Shown here in pieces: positions 14,348 through 14,938 of a DNA stretch of 14,938 nt. The stretch spans positions 1 to 14,938 of the forward strand of contig CAYXEK010000088.1 in assembly GCA_964463985.1 (NCBI GenBank), in the 5' to 3' direction. Position 1 is the first letter of the stretch; the number at the start of each line of letters is the position of its first letter. The notes under the pieces were generated by a model. The model made no database searches. It was not told the origin of the DNA and was given only the letters and a program-made list of their open reading frames with translations. The stretch comes from JAXGPF01 sp964463985 (GTDB taxonomy: Bacteria > Verrucomicrobiota > Kiritimatiellia > JAAZAB01). A program made the translations under genes and the position numbers.

Positions 14348-14571
14348 GTTGAATTCGGTTCGAAAAGTACGACGCCCGCCGCCGCCAAGGATATGGCGGA
14401 CAAGGCGGAGATCTTGCCCCATCTACCGCCCGCTGACGGGCGGCCCTTCGGGCGGGCTTCCCGGCAGCGGGGCAACCACAAGGTTAGCCCCGCTCCCGGA
14501 GCGCCCGCATCTGGGGCAAGCTTGCCTTGTCTTTTCGAATCCCTTCGATGCGCAGGGAAACCGAATTCAAC
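14348..14571. repeat. Multi-arm palindromic element E3, 224 bp
   Basis: The outer stem is perfect: GTTGAATTCGGTT (14348-14360) with AACCGAATTCAAC (14559-14571). It continues with CGAAAAG (14361-14367)/CTTTTCG (14531-14537), GACAAGGC (14399-14406)/GCCTTGTC (14524-14531, sharing one base) and CTTGCCCCA (14413-14421)/TGGGGCAAG (14512-14520). Inside the inner stem are hairpins CCGCCCG/CGGGCGG (14426-14443), GCCC-TTC-GGGC (14443-14453) and GCGGGGC+AACC/GGTT+GCCCCGC (14467-14493). The right flank of the outer stem has a side hairpin TCCCT/AGGGA (14540-14558). Outside the perfect stem, GTG and CAC (14344-14346 and 14573-14575) may extend the ends. No coding content. It could be a non-autonomous mobile element or a structured transcript. 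Confidence 0.8.
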
Positions 14572-14620
14572 TCACGGCGGCTCTGCTGATGCTTGCGTCA
14601 TCCCGCAACTTTAACACTAA

Positions 14621-14760
14621 CCTGAATCCGTGATGAGGCCCGGAGGGCGCTCTTTTCTTTAATCTAACGGGTTGTACTTCTGGTGACTATTTAATATATC
14701 GTAAACGGTTGCTTCACACATCTTTATCTAATAAAAATGAAATCCCGTCACGGATTCAGG
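14621..14760 (-). repeat. Terminal-inverted-repeat element E2, short form, 140 bp
   Basis: It begins CCTGAATCCGTGATGAGG (end B) and ends, read on the minus strand, CCTGAATCCGTGACGGGA (end A). The order of ends is opposite to E1, so the copy is inverted relative to E1. Read from end A it shares with E1 the ordered landmarks AGATAA, TGTG, AAGCAAC, TTTA, TTAAA, TCACCA, GAAAAGA.CGCCCT.CGGG, and then runs directly into CCTCATCACGG without the E1 hairpin. The interior is more diverged than the ends, which suggests selection on, or recognition of, the termini. Confidence 0.8.
14638..14660 (+). terminator. Terminator-like hairpin inside E2
   Basis: GCCC-GGA-GGGC (14638-14648), then GC and TCTTTTCTTT (14651-14660). 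The stem is short but the T-rich tail is good, and the feature has a counterpart in E1 at the same element position. It is oriented away from any gene seen in the window. Confidence 0.35.
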
Positions 14761-14801
14761 TAACACTTTGGGCCAGAACATCCCGCCATAAAAGCATTCC
14801 A

Positions 14802-14899
14802 ACACGCAACACTCGACACGCAACACGCGACACTCGACACGCAACACGCGACACTCGACACGCAACACGCGACACGCAACACGCGACACGCAACACGAA
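14802..14899. repeat. Heptanucleotide tandem array
   Basis: Thirteen consecutive 7-bp units and a degenerate fourteenth (ACACGAA) fit ACAC(G/T)C(A/G). The unit types are A = ACACGCA, B = ACACGCG and C = ACACTCG, in the order A C A B C A B C A B A B A. There is thus a 21-bp higher-order period (A-B-C) that changes to a 14-bp one (A-B) at the right end. Spacing is perfect with no indels. Contiguous short units with no spacers exclude CRISPR. It recalls the 7-bp STRR repeats of cyanobacteria in form only. Confidence 0.9.
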
Positions 14900-14938
14900 A
14901 ATATTTGCTACGAAAAAATGCTTGTCCCTGCAATGAGA

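Larger units (their letters stand above)
14283..14938. other. 656-bp intergenic stretch without a credible gene
   Basis: From left to right it holds the leader of the dehydrogenase (minus strand), palindrome E3 (14348-14571), a 49-bp spacer, TIR element E2 (14621-14760), a 41-bp spacer and a heptamer array (14802-14899). Small ORFs here simply read through these repeats, and none has an SD or recognisable product. The last ~40 bp are AT-rich and show nothing. Confidence 0.75.

Noticed and set aside
14357..14364. GGTTCGAA resembling a tRNA T-loop
   Set aside because: No acceptor, D-arm or anticodon stem fits around it; the bases are part of the E3 stems.
14802..14899. CRISPR-like array
   Set aside because: Units are 7 bp, contiguous and without spacers, and no cas gene is present.
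14709..14936. ORFs of 61-75 residues through the heptamer array, giving Thr/Arg/His/Asp repeats
   Set aside because: The peptide is a by-product of the 7-bp repeat being open in frame; no SD or initiation context.

Overview
The window looks like chromosomal DNA of a GC-rich Gram-negative bacterium. It has an ExbB/ExbD/TonB-type operon with a secreted TPR protein, mixed Shine-Dalgarno (SD) and apparently leaderless starts, many palindromic intergenic repeats, and a carboxynorspermidine-type dehydrogenase. Together these fit the PVC group (Kiritimatiellota, Lentisphaerota or Verrucomicrobiota). That placement is an inference from style and gene content, because there is no rRNA or other phylogenetic marker here.

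Layout. Positions 1-1022 (minus strand) hold a DUF3592 membrane protein followed by a PAS-domain protein that runs off the left edge. Positions 1236-4693 (plus) hold uvrA (nucleotide excision repair) coupled by an ATGA overlap to a LysE-family exporter. Positions 4689-4920 are a repeat with terminal inverted repeats (TIRs), called E1 here. Positions 4980-9419 (plus) form a compact operon: exported TPR protein, ExbB-like, ExbD-like and TonB-like protein. The ExbD-like protein has Asn in place of the usual membrane Asp, and the ExbB-like partner lacks the usual TM3 Glu and Pro. Positions 9505-11943 (plus) hold a promoter with an adjacent direct repeat, 6-phosphogluconate dehydrogenase and a HAD-type hydrolase, closed by a hairpin cluster and terminator. 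Positions 12091-13080 encode a short NagA-like deacetylase. It converges, with a 4-bp TTAA stop-codon overlap, on a minus-strand carboxynorspermidine/carboxyspermidine dehydrogenase (13077-14282).

The last ~650 bp hold no credible gene but three unrelated repeat structures: a 224-bp multi-arm palindrome (E3, 14348-14571), a second, inverted and shorter copy of the TIR element (E2, 14621-14760), and a 7-bp tandem array (14802-14899).

Most worth following up are the E1/E2 family (two distinguishable ends, opposite orientations, one copy carrying an extra ~96-bp hairpin), the E3 palindrome, and the paired loss of canonical ion-path residues in the ExbB/ExbD-like proteins. No complete new defence or mobile system is evident. 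The novelty lies in the intergenic repeat families and the divergent TPR-ExbBD-TonB operon.
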